From contig CAWVIZ010000010.1 in the NCBI GenBank assembly GCA_963929535.1, positions 434,001 through 498,000 on the forward strand: 64,000 nt of DNA, written 5' to 3'. The notes below the pieces were generated by a model, which was given only the letters and a program-made list of their open reading frames with translations, was not told the origin of the DNA and did no database searches. Source of the DNA: Pullilachnospira sp963929535. Lineage in GTDB: Bacteria > Bacillota > Clostridia > Lachnospirales > Lachnospiraceae. This document shows positions 52,319 to 61,163 of this stretch, one piece after another (the first letter of the stretch is position 1; every line of letters begins with the position of its first letter). The position numbers and the translations under genes were made by a program.

Positions 52319-52963
52319 TTGAATGTATTTGAAGCTGTGAAGCAGTCCGTCACAACCAGACAGGCTGCGAAGCATTATGGAATCCATGTAGGTCGGAACG
52401 GGATGGCTTGCTGCCCGTTCCATAACGATAAGACCCCAAGCATGAAGCTGGATCGGCGTTACCACTGCTTCGGCTGCGGTGCGGATGGGGATGTGATTGA
52501 TTTTGCCGCCGCCCTGCATGGGCTGGGAAAGAAAGAAGCCGCCATACAACTGGCTCAGGACTTCGGGCTTTCCTATGAAGACTGGAAACCGCCGGGAAAG
52601 GCAAAAAAGCCCAAGCCCCGGCAGAAATCCCAGGAGGAACAGTTTCAGGAGGCAAAGAACCGATGTTTCCGTATTCTTGCCGATTATCGCCATCTGCTGA
52701 TGGCATGGAGAACGGACTACACCCCACACTCGCCAGAGGAAGTCTTTCATCCCCGGTTTGTGGAAGCCTTACAGAAGCAAGCCCATGTGGAATATCTGTT
52801 GGATGTGCTGCTGTTCGGGGAGACAGAGGAAAAAGCAGCTTTGATTATGGACTACGGAAAGGATGTGATACAGCTTGAACAGCGAATGGCAGAGCTTGCA
52901 GCCGCAGACGCAGCAAGAACTAAAAAACACCATGAATGCCTTGCAACCGCCCCAGAGCATTGA
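52319..52963 (+). CDS. CHC2 zinc-finger (DNA primase-type) protein
   Basis: A 214-residue protein with a complete CHC2 zinc finger: GMACCPFHNDKTPSMKLDRRYHCFGCGADGDVIDFAA (about residues 29-65). The primase catalytic domain is absent, so it is probably a DNA-binding partner of the VirE-type ATPase that follows, as in many mobile elements. The start is TTG at 52319, eight bases after AAGGAGGG. It overlaps the next gene. Confidence 0.85.
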   Translation: MNVFEAVKQSVTTRQAAKHYGIHVGRNGMACCPFHNDKTPSMKLDRRYHCFGCGADGDVIDFAAALHGLGKKEAAIQLAQDFGLSYEDWKPPGKAKKPKPRQKSQEEQFQEAKNRCFRILADYRHLLMAWRTDYTPHSPEEVFHPRFVEALQKQAHVEYLLDVLLFGETEEKAALIMDYGKDVIQLEQRMAELAAADAARTKKHHECLATAPEH

Positions 52964-54161
52964 GGAAATCAAGGCGGGGCTGGAAACCACTGAGAAAGGC
53001 GGTGTCCGTCAGAGCATACGAAACTGCCTGACTGTATTCCAGCGAGACCCGCTGCTTTCCGGGGCTATCGCATACAACATCCTGACTGGCCGCAAGGACA
53101 TCATAAAGCCCATCGGCTTCCACAGAGAAAACACTACCCTGAACGATACGGACATGAAGTATCTGCTTCTTTATCTGGAAGAAACCTACGGGCTTACCAA
53201 TGAGAAAAAGATTGATAACGCTATCGGGATTGTGGCGAACGAAAACAAGTACCATCCTATCCGGGACTATTTAAGTGACCTTGTTTGGGACGGGACAGAA
53301 CGAATCCGTTTCTGCCTGCGACATTTTCTGGGGGCTGACGCAGACGATTACACCTATGAAGCGTTGAAGCTGTTCCTGCTGGGTGCAATCTCACGAGCCT
53401 TTCAGCCGGGGTGCAAGTTTGAAATCATGCTCTGTCTGGTAGGCGGTCAGGGGGCTGGCAAGTCCACCTTCTTCCGTCTGCTGGCAATCCGGGATGAGTG
53501 GTTCTCCGATGATTTGCGGAAGCTGGACGATGACAATGTGTACCGCAAGCTACAAGGTCACTGGATTATCGAAATGTCGGAAATGATGGCAACCGCCAAC
53601 GCCAAGAGCATTGAGGAAATCAAGTCATTTTTAAGCCGGCAGAAAGAGGTTTACAAGATACCCTATGAAACCCACCCGGCAGACCGTCCTCGTCAGTGCG
53701 TGTTTGGCGGCACTTCCAATGCCCTTGATTTTCTTCCCCTTGACCGTTCCGGCAACCGCCGCTTTATCCCCGTCATGGTGTACCCGGAGCAAGCCGAGGT
53801 TCACATTTTGGAGGACGAAGCTGCTTCCAGAGCCTATATCGAGCAGATGTGGGCAGAAGCGATGGAGATTTACCGAAGTGGCAGGTTCAAGCTGGCTTTC
53901 AGCTCCGCCATGCAGCGGTATCTCAAAGAACACCAGCGGGATTTTATGCCGGAGGACACCAAAGCCGGGATGATACAGGCGTATCTTGATAAGTACACCG
54001 GGAACATGGTCTGCTCCAAGCAGCTCTATATAGTAACCATCGCCAGATTGAGATTGTTTGCAAGGTCTTTTGAAGCCCGTTGCCGGACTTCGTTGCCGAC
54101 ACCCTCTGTATGGCTATTTTCATGCATGGAGGATAACTGCCTATGGCGAATAATAAGCTGA
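52875..54161 (+). CDS. VirE-type replication ATPase, C-terminally truncated and fused
   Basis: A 428-residue virulence-associated-E-type protein with Walker A CLVGGQGAGKSTFF near residues 188-200, GHWIIEMSEMMATANAKSIEEIKSFLS and FGGTSNALDFLPLDRSGNRRFIPV, typical of these superfamily 3-like helicases. After SKQLY (residues 381-385) the familiar C-terminal winged-helix part is missing. The frame runs into foreign sequence that, in another frame, is the end of a different gene (SNHRQIEIVCKVF and stop). An internal deletion near 54030 is the simplest explanation. The start is TTG 52875 or ATG 52932. It overlaps xis. Confidence 0.8.
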   Translation: MNSEWQSLQPQTQQELKNTMNALQPPQSIEEIKAGLETTEKGGVRQSIRNCLTVFQRDPLLSGAIAYNILTGRKDIIKPIGFHRENTTLNDTDMKYLLLYLEETYGLTNEKKIDNAIGIVANENKYHPIRDYLSDLVWDGTERIRFCLRHFLGADADDYTYEALKLFLLGAISRAFQPGCKFEIMLCLVGGQGAGKSTFFRLLAIRDEWFSDDLRKLDDDNVYRKLQGHWIIEMSEMMATANAKSIEEIKSFLSRQKEVYKIPYETHPADRPRQCVFGGTSNALDFLPLDRSGNRRFIPVMVYPEQAEVHILEDEAASRAYIEQMWAEAMEIYRSGRFKLAFSSAMQRYLKEHQRDFMPEDTKAGMIQAYLDKYTGNMVCSKQLYIVTIARLRLFARSFEARCRTSLPTPSVWLFSCMEDNCLWRIIS

Positions 54162-54376
54162 ATATTGAAGGAAAAAATTACTCGGATATTCCGGTGTGGC
54201 GTAGATATACGCTTACCATTGAGGAAGCAGCCAGATATTATCATATCGGCGAAGGAAAATTGAGAACGCTTATTGACACACATCCCAATGAGGATTTTTA
54301 TGTGATGAACGGCAATCGTGCCCTCATTAAGCGTGAGAAATTTGAGAGGTATCTGGATCAGGCTACTGCTGTGTAA
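54143..54376 (+). CDS. xis: Excisionase, Tn916 Xis type
   Basis: A 77-residue DNA-binding protein with the Tn916-type excisionase pattern: IPVWRRYTLTIEEAARYYHIGEGKLRTLIDTHPNEDFYVMNGNRALIKREKFERYLD. It bends the element ends so that the integrase excises instead of integrates. The ATG follows GGAGGATAACTGCCT inside the tail of the preceding frame. The 110-base gap to int is usual for this pair. Confidence 0.93.
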   Translation: MANNKLNIEGKNYSDIPVWRRYTLTIEEAARYYHIGEGKLRTLIDTHPNEDFYVMNGNRALIKREKFERYLDQATAV

Positions 54377-54487
54377 ACAGAGCTGACAGATTTACCGATT
54401 TCACATGATATAACTATGCGGAGAGCTGGATTTGTGCTATGATAAGAGTGCAAGTCTGGCTCTCTTTTTTTGAAAGGAGAGTTCACG

Positions 54488-55687
54488 ATGAGTGAGAAAA
54501 GACGAGATAACCGTAATCGGATTTTGCGAGAGGGCGAGTACCAGCGTAAAGATGGGAGGTATCGATTCCGCTATATTGATGAGGACGGAAAAGAGAAAAA
54601 TGTATACAGTTGGCGTTTGGACAAGAATGACCCAATGCCAAAAGGGAAGAAGCGGGAGCCTTCCCTGCGTGAGAAAGAAAAACAGATTGAAGCGGATTTG
54701 TTTGACCGTATCGTAACCAACGGTGGCAACTATACTGTTTTGGAACTGGTAGAAAAGTATGTTTCATTGAAAACAGGAGTTCGTCACAATACGGTTGCCG
54801 GATATAAAACGGTCATCAATATGCTGAAAAAAGAGAGTTTTGGGAATCTGCGAATTGATAAGGTGCGTTTGTCAGACGCCAAGGCATGGTTGATTAAGCT
54901 CCAACAAATTGATGGGCGGGGATACAGTTCCATTCATTCCATCCGGGGAGTCCTCAGACCAGCATTTCAGATGGCGGTAGACGATGATTTGCTTCGTAAA
55001 AATCCATTTGAATTTGAGCTTGCATCCGTCATTGTCAATGATTCTGTTACCAGAGAAGCGATTACCCGAAAGCAGCAGAGAGATTTGCTAAAGTTTATTC
55101 AGGAAGATAAACATTTTAGCAGATACTATGATGCAATCTATATTCTTTTTCACACAGGGCTTCGTATCTCAGAGTTCTGTGGACTGACGGTTTCAGAAAT
55201 CGAGTTTGGAGAAATGCGTATCAAGGTAGACCATCAGTTACAGCGTACTGCACAGATGCAGTATGTAATTGAAGAACCAAAAACTGACAAAGGCATCCGC
55301 TATGTGCCGATGACGGAAGCTGTCGCAGCGTGTTTTCGCAGAATCATTGCCAACCGCAAGACACCAAAAGTTGAACCGATGGTGGAAGGATATGCAGGAT
55401 TTTTGTTTCTGGATAAAAACGATATGCCGATGGTTGCCCTTCACTGGGAAAAGTATCTGGAGCATATCATTCAGAAATACAACAGGATTTACCGTATCCA
55501 GATGCCGAAAGTTACCCCTCATGTATGCAGGCACACCTTTTGCTCTAATATGGCAAAATCCGGGATGAATCCGAAAACCTTGCAGTATATCATGGGTCAC
55601 GCAGACATCAGTGTAACCTTGAACACTTACACCCATGTGAATTTTGATGATGCAAAGGAAGAAGTATATCGGATAGCGAATAGTTAA
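54488..55687 (+). CDS. int: Tn916-type tyrosine integrase
   Basis: A 399-residue tyrosine recombinase. The N-terminal arm-binding domain (RRDNRNRILREGEYQRKDGRYRFRYIDEDGK) is of the Tn916 Int type. The catalytic residues are in place: Arg in HTGLRISEFCGLT, Lys in EEPKTDKGIR, HVCRHTF (His-x-x-Arg), His in MGHADISVT and the Tyr nucleophile in LNTYTHV. It should be active. The ATG follows GAAAGGAG. The element's right end lies between 55690 and 55870. Confidence 0.95.
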   Translation: MSEKRRDNRNRILREGEYQRKDGRYRFRYIDEDGKEKNVYSWRLDKNDPMPKGKKREPSLREKEKQIEADLFDRIVTNGGNYTVLELVEKYVSLKTGVRHNTVAGYKTVINMLKKESFGNLRIDKVRLSDAKAWLIKLQQIDGRGYSSIHSIRGVLRPAFQMAVDDDLLRKNPFEFELASVIVNDSVTREAITRKQQRDLLKFIQEDKHFSRYYDAIYILFHTGLRISEFCGLTVSEIEFGEMRIKVDHQLQRTAQMQYVIEEPKTDKGIRYVPMTEAVAACFRRIIANRKTPKVEPMVEGYAGFLFLDKNDMPMVALHWEKYLEHIIQKYNRIYRIQMPKVTPHVCRHTFCSNMAKSGMNPKTLQYIMGHADISVTLNTYTHVNFDDAKEEVYRIANS

Positions 55688-55872
55688 AAAAGCCCGTTGG
55701 TAAGGACGCTTGCTTTACCAATGGATTTACCAAGATTGCAGGGAAAAACATAAGAAAATATGAGAAGATTTGAGAAGATACCTTGAAAAGAAAGGAAAAC
55801 TCAAAAGTCGGAAAATCCTGAAATATCAAGCGTTTGAGAAGAAATACAAGACTTAAATGGAGATATAAAAAG

Positions 55873-56346
55873 ATGATAAAAATACTTTTCATTTGCCACG
55901 GCAATATCTGCCGTTCCACCATGTGTGAATACATTTTCAAGCATATGGTCTCTTCCCGCCACCGTCAGTCCGAATTTTACATCGACTCTGCGGCCACAAG
56001 CCGCGAGGAAATCGGAAACGGTGTTCACTATGGGACCCGAAGGAAGCTGCAGGAAGAAGGAATCCCCTGCGGCGGTCACCGGGCGCGGCAAATGACCCGC
56101 GAGGATTATAAAAATTTTGACCTTCTGATCGGTATGGATGAATGGAACATCCGCAATATGCGAAGGATTGCGGGGGGAGATCCGGATAATAAGATCCATA
56201 AGCTTTTAGAGTATGCCGGAAGTACCCGTGACATTGCGGATCCATGGTACACGGGAAATTTTGATGCCACATATTCGGATGCAGTGGAAGGACTGAATGG
56301 CCTGTGGCGTTTTCTCACATCTGAAGAAAAGGGAGGAAGGGCGTAA
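55873..56346 (+). CDS. Low-molecular-weight protein-tyrosine phosphatase
   Basis: A 157-residue LMW-PTP. The catalytic loop CHGNICRS (Cys8, Arg14) is at the N-terminus, and the general-acid Asp is in IADPWYTGNFD near residue 118. It removes phosphate from protein tyrosines, possibly in capsule or stress control. The ATG at 55873 is just beyond the mobile element, so the element may have inserted into this gene's upstream region and replaced its promoter. The stop overlaps the next start by one base. Confidence 0.92.
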   Translation: MIKILFICHGNICRSTMCEYIFKHMVSSRHRQSEFYIDSAATSREEIGNGVHYGTRRKLQEEGIPCGGHRARQMTREDYKNFDLLIGMDEWNIRNMRRIAGGDPDNKIHKLLEYAGSTRDIADPWYTGNFDATYSDAVEGLNGLWRFLTSEEKGGRA

Positions 56347-56627
56347 TGGAACGATACACACAGAAAACAGCTTCGGGGAAATATCAGATCGGCTCCCCAT
56401 TTCTTGAGTCTGTGTCCGGGGGCTTTGAGGGACCCGCAGCTGACCGGCTGGCGGTTTTTGAGCGAGTTTACCGCCAGCTGATAAATGACCGGGAGAAAAC
56501 AGAGCAGGAAATGGAGGCCCTGAGGCAGAAGGGAAGGACAGGATCTGCGACCTTCCGCCAGCTGATGGCCAAGAAGGTGAATCTGGGAAATATTCTGGAT
56601 CTGTTTGACATCTATGGGATTCAGTGA
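56346..56627 (+). CDS. Small hypothetical protein coupled to the phosphatase
   Basis: A 93-residue charged helical protein (ERVYRQLINDREKTEQEMEALRQKG, then ATFRQLMAKKVNLGNILDLFDIYGI). Its ATG shares one base with the phosphatase stop, so it is translationally coupled. No known domain and no membrane segment. It may be a partner or substrate of the phosphatase. Function is unknown. Confidence 0.65.
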   Translation: MERYTQKTASGKYQIGSPFLESVSGGFEGPAADRLAVFERVYRQLINDREKTEQEMEALRQKGRTGSATFRQLMAKKVNLGNILDLFDIYGIQ

Positions 56628-56909
56628 AGGGGACCCAAAACAGGCAGCTGAAAGAAGGCAGAAGAGCTACCAAAAGCCGGTGAACGGAATCACAGCCCAA
56701 GGGCAGAGATCCAAAGCTGATGAGCTGATACCCCGCTGCAGGGCAACGGGGTATGAAACTTGCGGCGCCGCCCAATATCCATGCAGGTATGGCCGCGTGG
56801 GTCGTTACCCTCAGGGATAAAATACCGGATGCGGACGGAAAGGGTGCAGGAAAACATCAGGCCGAATCCGGAACACAAGACTACAGAGAAGCAGACAGGA
56901 GATATGAAA
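56628..56909 (+). other. Leader region before the third MATE gene
   Basis: No convincing gene is seen. The stretch contains inverted repeats, including TACCCCG / CGGGGTA (around 56730-56753), and ends with two short frames and AGGAG before the MATE start. The length and hairpins would allow a cis-acting RNA, but I could not match it to ykkC/guanidine, TPP, SAM or other known riboswitches. Confidence 0.35.
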
Positions 56910-58283
56910 ATGACAAAAGAACTTACACGACAGGAGCATAACAGGGATAAAAAAGGAGATATGACGGAGGGGCCCATTACACGCCAGCTGATAATGTTTG
57001 CACTCCCTCTTTTTGTGGGAGCGCTGTTTCAGCTGATGTACAATATGACAGACAGTGTGGTTCTGGGGAAGTTTGTAGGCGCAGACGCGCTGGCGGCCAT
57101 TGGGGCCACGGGAACCACCACCTTCGGACTCCTGAATATAGCCATCGGTGTGACGAATGCGTATACGGTGGTGATCTCCCAGCAGTTTGGGGCCGGAAAC
57201 AGGAATCAGGTCCGCCGGGCGGTGGCCAACACCATGTGGATTTCCGCAGCGCTTAGTATTCTGCTGGGAGCGGTGGGATTTTTCGGGGCAGAACCGCTGA
57301 TGCGTCTTTTGGGAACTCCGGAGGACATTCTGGAGCCGGCCTCCATGTATGTGAAGATCTTCGGCGGTTTTATCGCAGGGCAGGTATTTTATAACACAGC
57401 ATCCGCAATCCTGAAGGCGCTGGGAGATTCCAAAACACCCCTGTATTTTCTCATTGTTTGTTCTCTTCTGAATATTGTGCTGGATCTGGCTTTTGTTCTG
57501 ATCTGGAATGGAGGAGTTCCCGGGGTGGCCTGGGCCACCATCATTTCTCAGATCCTGTCCGGAATTCTGTGTATGATCTACATGTTCCATAAGTATCCGG
57601 AGCTGCGTTTTGGAGTCCGGGAGATGAGGATCGAAGGCACTCTTATGAAGGAAATGCTGCGTATCGGTATTCCGCTGGGGCTGACCAACGGACTTCTCAG
57701 TGTGGGAATGATGGTGGTGACCAGTGTGGTAAATTCCTTCGGATCGGATATCGTGGCTGTCTATACTGTGGGCGGCAAGGTAAGCCAGATCGCCACTGTG
57801 ACATACAGCCAGCTGGCATTTTCTTTTTCAGTGTTTGCGGGGCAGAACTTCGGAGCCAGAAAATACACAAGGATCCTGGAAGGCATCCGCAGATCCCTGA
57901 AAATGGTGCTGGCGCTCAGTCTGGTGTCTTCTGTACTGATCTTTCTGGCTGCCGATTATGTGGCATTGCTGTTTTTGAATGCCGATGAGATCTCTATTCT
58001 GGATAGCTCTGTGGTGATGATCCGGATCCAGGCGTGCTTTTACCTGTTTTTGGGAGCCATTTGGGTGTACAATTCGGCGCTTCGGGGCGTGGGAGATGTA
58101 AAGACCACTGTAGCCTCCTCTATCGTGGAGCTTTGTGCCAAGGTGGGGCTGTCCATTCTGCTGGCACATCTGGCCGGTTATGTTGGGATCTGGTTTGCGG
58201 AGCCCATCGGATGGATCCTGGGACTTCTGGTGTCAGGGATCGTTTTCCACAGAAAACGATGGATAACGGCGGAGGCGGCCTGA
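56910..58283 (+). CDS. MATE-family multidrug efflux protein
   Basis: A 457-residue protein with twelve membrane helices: LIMFALPLFVGALFQLMYNMTDSVVLGKFVGADALAAIGATG (first helices and typical GxxALAAIG motif), FGAGNRNQVRRAVANT, and a second half with FAGQNFGARKYTRILEGIRRSL. It belongs to the NorM/DinF-like branch that is abundant in Clostridia. The ATG at 56910 has AGGAG eight bases upstream; 56904 is nearer. A 17-spacer promoter for ilvN follows shortly after the stop. Confidence 0.93.
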   Translation: MTKELTRQEHNRDKKGDMTEGPITRQLIMFALPLFVGALFQLMYNMTDSVVLGKFVGADALAAIGATGTTTFGLLNIAIGVTNAYTVVISQQFGAGNRNQVRRAVANTMWISAALSILLGAVGFFGAEPLMRLLGTPEDILEPASMYVKIFGGFIAGQVFYNTASAILKALGDSKTPLYFLIVCSLLNIVLDLAFVLIWNGGVPGVAWATIISQILSGILCMIYMFHKYPELRFGVREMRIEGTLMKEMLRIGIPLGLTNGLLSVGMMVVTSVVNSFGSDIVAVYTVGGKVSQIATVTYSQLAFSFSVFAGQNFGARKYTRILEGIRRSLKMVLALSLVSSVLIFLAADYVALLFLNADEISILDSSVVMIRIQACFYLFLGAIWVYNSALRGVGDVKTTVASSIVELCAKVGLSILLAHLAGYVGIWFAEPIGWILGLLVSGIVFHRKRWITAEAA

Positions 58284-58320
58284 ACTGTCACAAATGCTGC
58301 AAATTTTCTTGCCCCTTTTA

Positions 58321-58349
58321 TTGACAAAGAAAGTAATAGTTGATAGAAT
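58321..58349 (+). promoter_or_regulatory. Sigma-A promoter for ilvN
   Basis: TTGACA (58321-58326) and TAGAAT (58344-58349) with a 17-base spacer lie 55 bases before the ilvN start. The short leader holds no T-box or attenuator that I can see. Confidence 0.75.
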
Positions 58350-58404
58350 TGTGGAAGAGTTGTTTTACACATTACTAAATCAAAGTGAGAAAGTAGGGAA
58401 CGAT

Positions 58405-58905
58405 ATGAAGCAGAGAATATTATCAATTTTAGTAGATAATACCGCCGGTGTTCTGAGCCGTGTATCCGGTCTGTTCAGCAGGAGAGGATACAACATTGAC
58501 AGCCTGACCGTTGGTGTGACTGCTGACCCCAGATATTCCCGCATGACCGTTGTCTGCAGCGGCGATGACCCGGTACTGGACCAGATCACCAAGCAGCTGA
58601 ATAAGCTGGTGGATGTGAGAGATATCAAGGTTCTGGAGCCGGACAGCAGTGTCAGTCGTGAGCTGATCCTTTTAAAGGTCAGAGTTTCCAAGGAGAACAG
58701 GCAGAACGTGACGGCGATTGCCGATATTTTCCGGGCCAAGATCATTGACGTGGGACTGGATTCCATGGTGATCGAGCTGACGGGTTCCCAGTCCAAGCTG
58801 GAAGCCTTTATCAATCTGATGGGAGATGGCAACGAGATCCTGGAGATTGCCAGGACGGGTATCACCGGACTGTCCAGAGGATCCGACTACGTGCTGTTTC
58901 TGTAG
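58405..58905 (+). CDS. ilvN: Acetolactate synthase small (regulatory) subunit
   Basis: A 166-residue protein with an N-terminal ACT domain (RILSILVDNTAGVLSRVSGLFSRRGYNIDSLTVG) and the C-terminal ALS-associated domain (ELILLKVRVSKENRQNV...GITGLSRG). It binds valine and controls the catalytic subunit IlvB, which is not in this window. The start at 58405 gives the normal IlvN N-terminus. It is followed after 200 bases by ilvC. Confidence 0.96.
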   Translation: MKQRILSILVDNTAGVLSRVSGLFSRRGYNIDSLTVGVTADPRYSRMTVVCSGDDPVLDQITKQLNKLVDVRDIKVLEPDSSVSRELILLKVRVSKENRQNVTAIADIFRAKIIDVGLDSMVIELTGSQSKLEAFINLMGDGNEILEIARTGITGLSRGSDYVLFL

Positions 58906-59106
58906 AGGACGCGGCATGGGCCGGATTTGCCTTCCGAGGGCAGAACCGGACAGGAAGCCGGCTGATGGACGGATGAGCAGACCGTCACTAAACAGGACTG
59001 CTAGAGGACTGACGCGCCGGAATCCTTTTGGAAAAGAGGAGGACACAGCCGGCAGCGGCAAACCCCTAACATATAAATTCAATACATAACTTAGGAGGAG
59101 AAAAAA

Positions 59107-60120
59107 ATGGCAGTAAAGATTTATTATCAGGAAGATTGCAACATGAGCCTGTTGGAGGATAAAACAATTGCGATCATCGGGTACGGAAGCCAGGGACACG
59201 CTCATGCGCAGAACCTCAGGGATTCCGGATGCAACGTGATCGTTGGCCTGTATGAAGGAAGCAAGTCCTGGGCAAAGGCAGAGGCTCAGGGATTCAAGGT
59301 GTATACCGCAGCCGAAGCTGCAAAGAGAGCAGATATCATCATGATCCTGATCAACGATGAGAAACAGGCGCAGATGTACAAGGAGTCCATTGAACCCAAC
59401 CTGGAAGAGGGTAACATGCTGATGTTCGCCCATGGATTCGCTATTCATTTTGGACAGATCCGTCCGCCCAAGAATGTGGATGTGACCATGATCGCGCCCA
59501 AGGCACCGGGTCATACCGTGAGAAGCGAATATCAGATCGGAAGAGGTACCCCCTGTCTGGTGGCTGTAGAGCAGGATTATACAGGCAAGGCTCTGGATAA
59601 AGCGCTGGCTTATGCGCAGGCTCTGGGCGGAGCGAGAGCCGGAGTTCTGGAGACTACCTTTAAGGTTGAGACGGAGACAGACCTGTTCGGAGAGCAGGCG
59701 GTTCTGTGCGGCGGCGTATGCGCGCTGATGAAAGCGGGATTTGAGACTCTGGTTGAGGCAGGATATGCTCCGGAGAACGCGTACTTTGAGTGTGTGCATG
59801 AGATGAAGCTGATCGTAGACCTGATCTATCAGAGCGGATTTGCCGGAATGAGATACTCTATTTCCAATACCGCAGAGTATGGCGATTACATCACCGGACC
59901 GAAGATCGTTACCGAAGATACAAAGAAAGCCATGAAGCAGATCCTGAAAGATATCCAGGATGGTTCCTTCGCAAAGGAGTGGCTGCTGGAGAACAAAGTG
60001 GGATGCCCGCACTTTATGGCTATGAGACAGAACGAGGCAGGGCATCAGCTGGAGCAGGTGGGAGCAGAGCTGCGGAAACTGTACAGCTGGAACAACGAGA
60101 GCAAGCTGCTGGACAACTAA
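59107..60120 (+). CDS. ilvC: Ketol-acid reductoisomerase
   Basis: A 337-residue class I KARI. It has the Rossmann loop AIIGYGSQGHAHAQNLRDSG (residues 20-40), a short specificity loop YEGSKSWAKAEAQGF, and metal-binding residues in ETDLFGEQAVLCGG and FECVHEMKLIVDL. It converts acetolactate to dihydroxy-isovalerate (second step to valine and leucine). GGAGG lies about seven bases before the ATG. The 200-base gap after ilvN contains nothing I recognise. A terminator follows. Confidence 0.98.
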   Translation: MAVKIYYQEDCNMSLLEDKTIAIIGYGSQGHAHAQNLRDSGCNVIVGLYEGSKSWAKAEAQGFKVYTAAEAAKRADIIMILINDEKQAQMYKESIEPNLEEGNMLMFAHGFAIHFGQIRPPKNVDVTMIAPKAPGHTVRSEYQIGRGTPCLVAVEQDYTGKALDKALAYAQALGGARAGVLETTFKVETETDLFGEQAVLCGGVCALMKAGFETLVEAGYAPENAYFECVHEMKLIVDLIYQSGFAGMRYSISNTAEYGDYITGPKIVTEDTKKAMKQILKDIQDGSFAKEWLLENKVGCPHFMAMRQNEAGHQLEQVGAELRKLYSWNNESKLLDN

Positions 60121-60177
60121 AACAGATTTCCCATGGCAGTATGACCGTGGGAGATATAAAAATGGAATTTTCACGGG

Positions 60178-60213
60178 AATCCCGGGGCCAGGTTACTGGC
60201 TTCCGGGATTTTT
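60178..60213 (+). terminator. Rho-independent terminator after ilvC
   Basis: AATCCCGG...CCAG pairs with CTGG...CCGGGATT around GTTA, with short internal loops, followed by TTTTT. It ends the ilvN-ilvC transcript. Confidence 0.8.
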
Positions 60214-60272
60214 GCCTGTACCCATAGTGTGCCAGCTGATCTTTGCAGGCATCTGACCGGACAGATATGCTT

Positions 60273-61163
60273 TCAGGCCCACTGCATCTGACTTTCCAGG
60301 AAATTCCGGATCACCGGAAGCTGCCGTTCGTCTCTGCGGCAGATGAATCCCACCTGCCGTACCGGAAATTCGATGCCCATGGGAACCTCCACCAGCTCCT
60401 TTCGCTCCAGATCCTCCTGGACGAATTCCCGGATCACGCAGGCGATCCCCAGACCGATCCTGGCGAATTCGATGAGAAGATCCATAGTGGAAACCTCCAG
60501 GATATTGGACAGCTTCAGGTGGTGATCCGCGAAGGTGCGGTTGACATGCTGCCGGGTGATATTTTCCTCGTCCAGCATCATGAAAACGGCAGACTGGTAC
60601 AGATCCGATCCGCTTTCTCTCAGGGAGAGATTTTCCAGGTAGGATGTGGTGGCCACGAAGATATCCTGAATCCCCTGCAGCGGGAAGAAGGAAAATCCCC
60701 GCAGAGCTGAGGGTTCTCCCACAAGGCCGATGTCGATCTTGTTTTCTTCCAGCAGCGACAGGGTCTGGAAGGTGGACTGACAGGAGATAGAGATCTTTAC
60801 ATGGGGATATGCCCGGATAAAATCCTGCAGGCGGGGCAGGAGAATATATTTGCAGAGGGTGGCGCTGACACCGATCCGAAGCTGGGAAACGCCCAGGCTG
60901 CGGTTCCTGGCCAGGATCTCTTCGCCGGTCTGCAGGGTATGGAATGCCTGGGAAACATGACGGTAAAGAAGCTCGCCTTCCTTTGTCAGCGTCACGCCCC
61001 TGGAAGTTCGGATAAACAGCACGGTACCCAGGTTTTCTTCCAGCTTCCGGATCGCTTTGCTGATGGCCGGCTGACTGATGAACAGTTCCTTGGCGGCCCG
61101 GGAAATATTCCCTTCTCTGGCTGTTGTATAGAAGATACGGTAAAGAGATAAATTCTGCTCCAT
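60273..61163 (-). CDS. LysR-family transcriptional regulator
   Basis: A 296-residue LysR regulator. The winged-helix part is at residues 1-65 (LYRIFYTTAREGNISRAAKELFISQPAISKAIRKLEENLGTVLFIRTSRGVTLTKEG). The effector domain of about 200 residues follows. It is divergent from leuCD with a 170-base control region, so it most likely regulates leucine synthesis, perhaps sensing a pathway intermediate. The ATG has AGGAGGT upstream (minus strand). Confidence 0.93.
   Translation of the reverse strand: MEQNLSLYRIFYTTAREGNISRAAKELFISQPAISKAIRKLEENLGTVLFIRTSRGVTLTKEGELLYRHVSQAFHTLQTGEEILARNRSLGVSQLRIGVSATLCKYILLPRLQDFIRAYPHVKISISCQSTFQTLSLLEENKIDIGLVGEPSALRGFSFFPLQGIQDIFVATTSYLENLSLRESGSDLYQSAVFMMLDEENITRQHVNRTFADHHLKLSNILEVSTMDLLIEFARIGLGIACVIREFVQEDLERKELVEVPMGIEFPVRQVGFICRRDERQLPVIRNFLESQMQWA

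Larger units (their letters stand above)
49770..55740 (+). mobile_element. Integrative mobilizable element, boundaries approximate
   Basis: The stretch carries a relaxase, CHC2 primase, VirE-type ATPase, Tn916-type xis and int, all on the plus strand, which defines a mobilizable element without its own conjugation pore. The integrase lies at the right end, next to the core phosphatase gene. The left end is unclear. 49830-50100 is non-coding, with several GC-rich inverted repeats of the kind seen around transfer regions. I could not find a convincing pair of attachment-site repeats, so both borders are estimates. Confidence 0.75.

Noticed and set aside
49564..55860. Shared CTTAAATGG near 49566 and 55852 as attachment-site repeats
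   Set aside because: Only nine bases are shared in AT-rich sequence, with no further similarity around them, so chance is likely.
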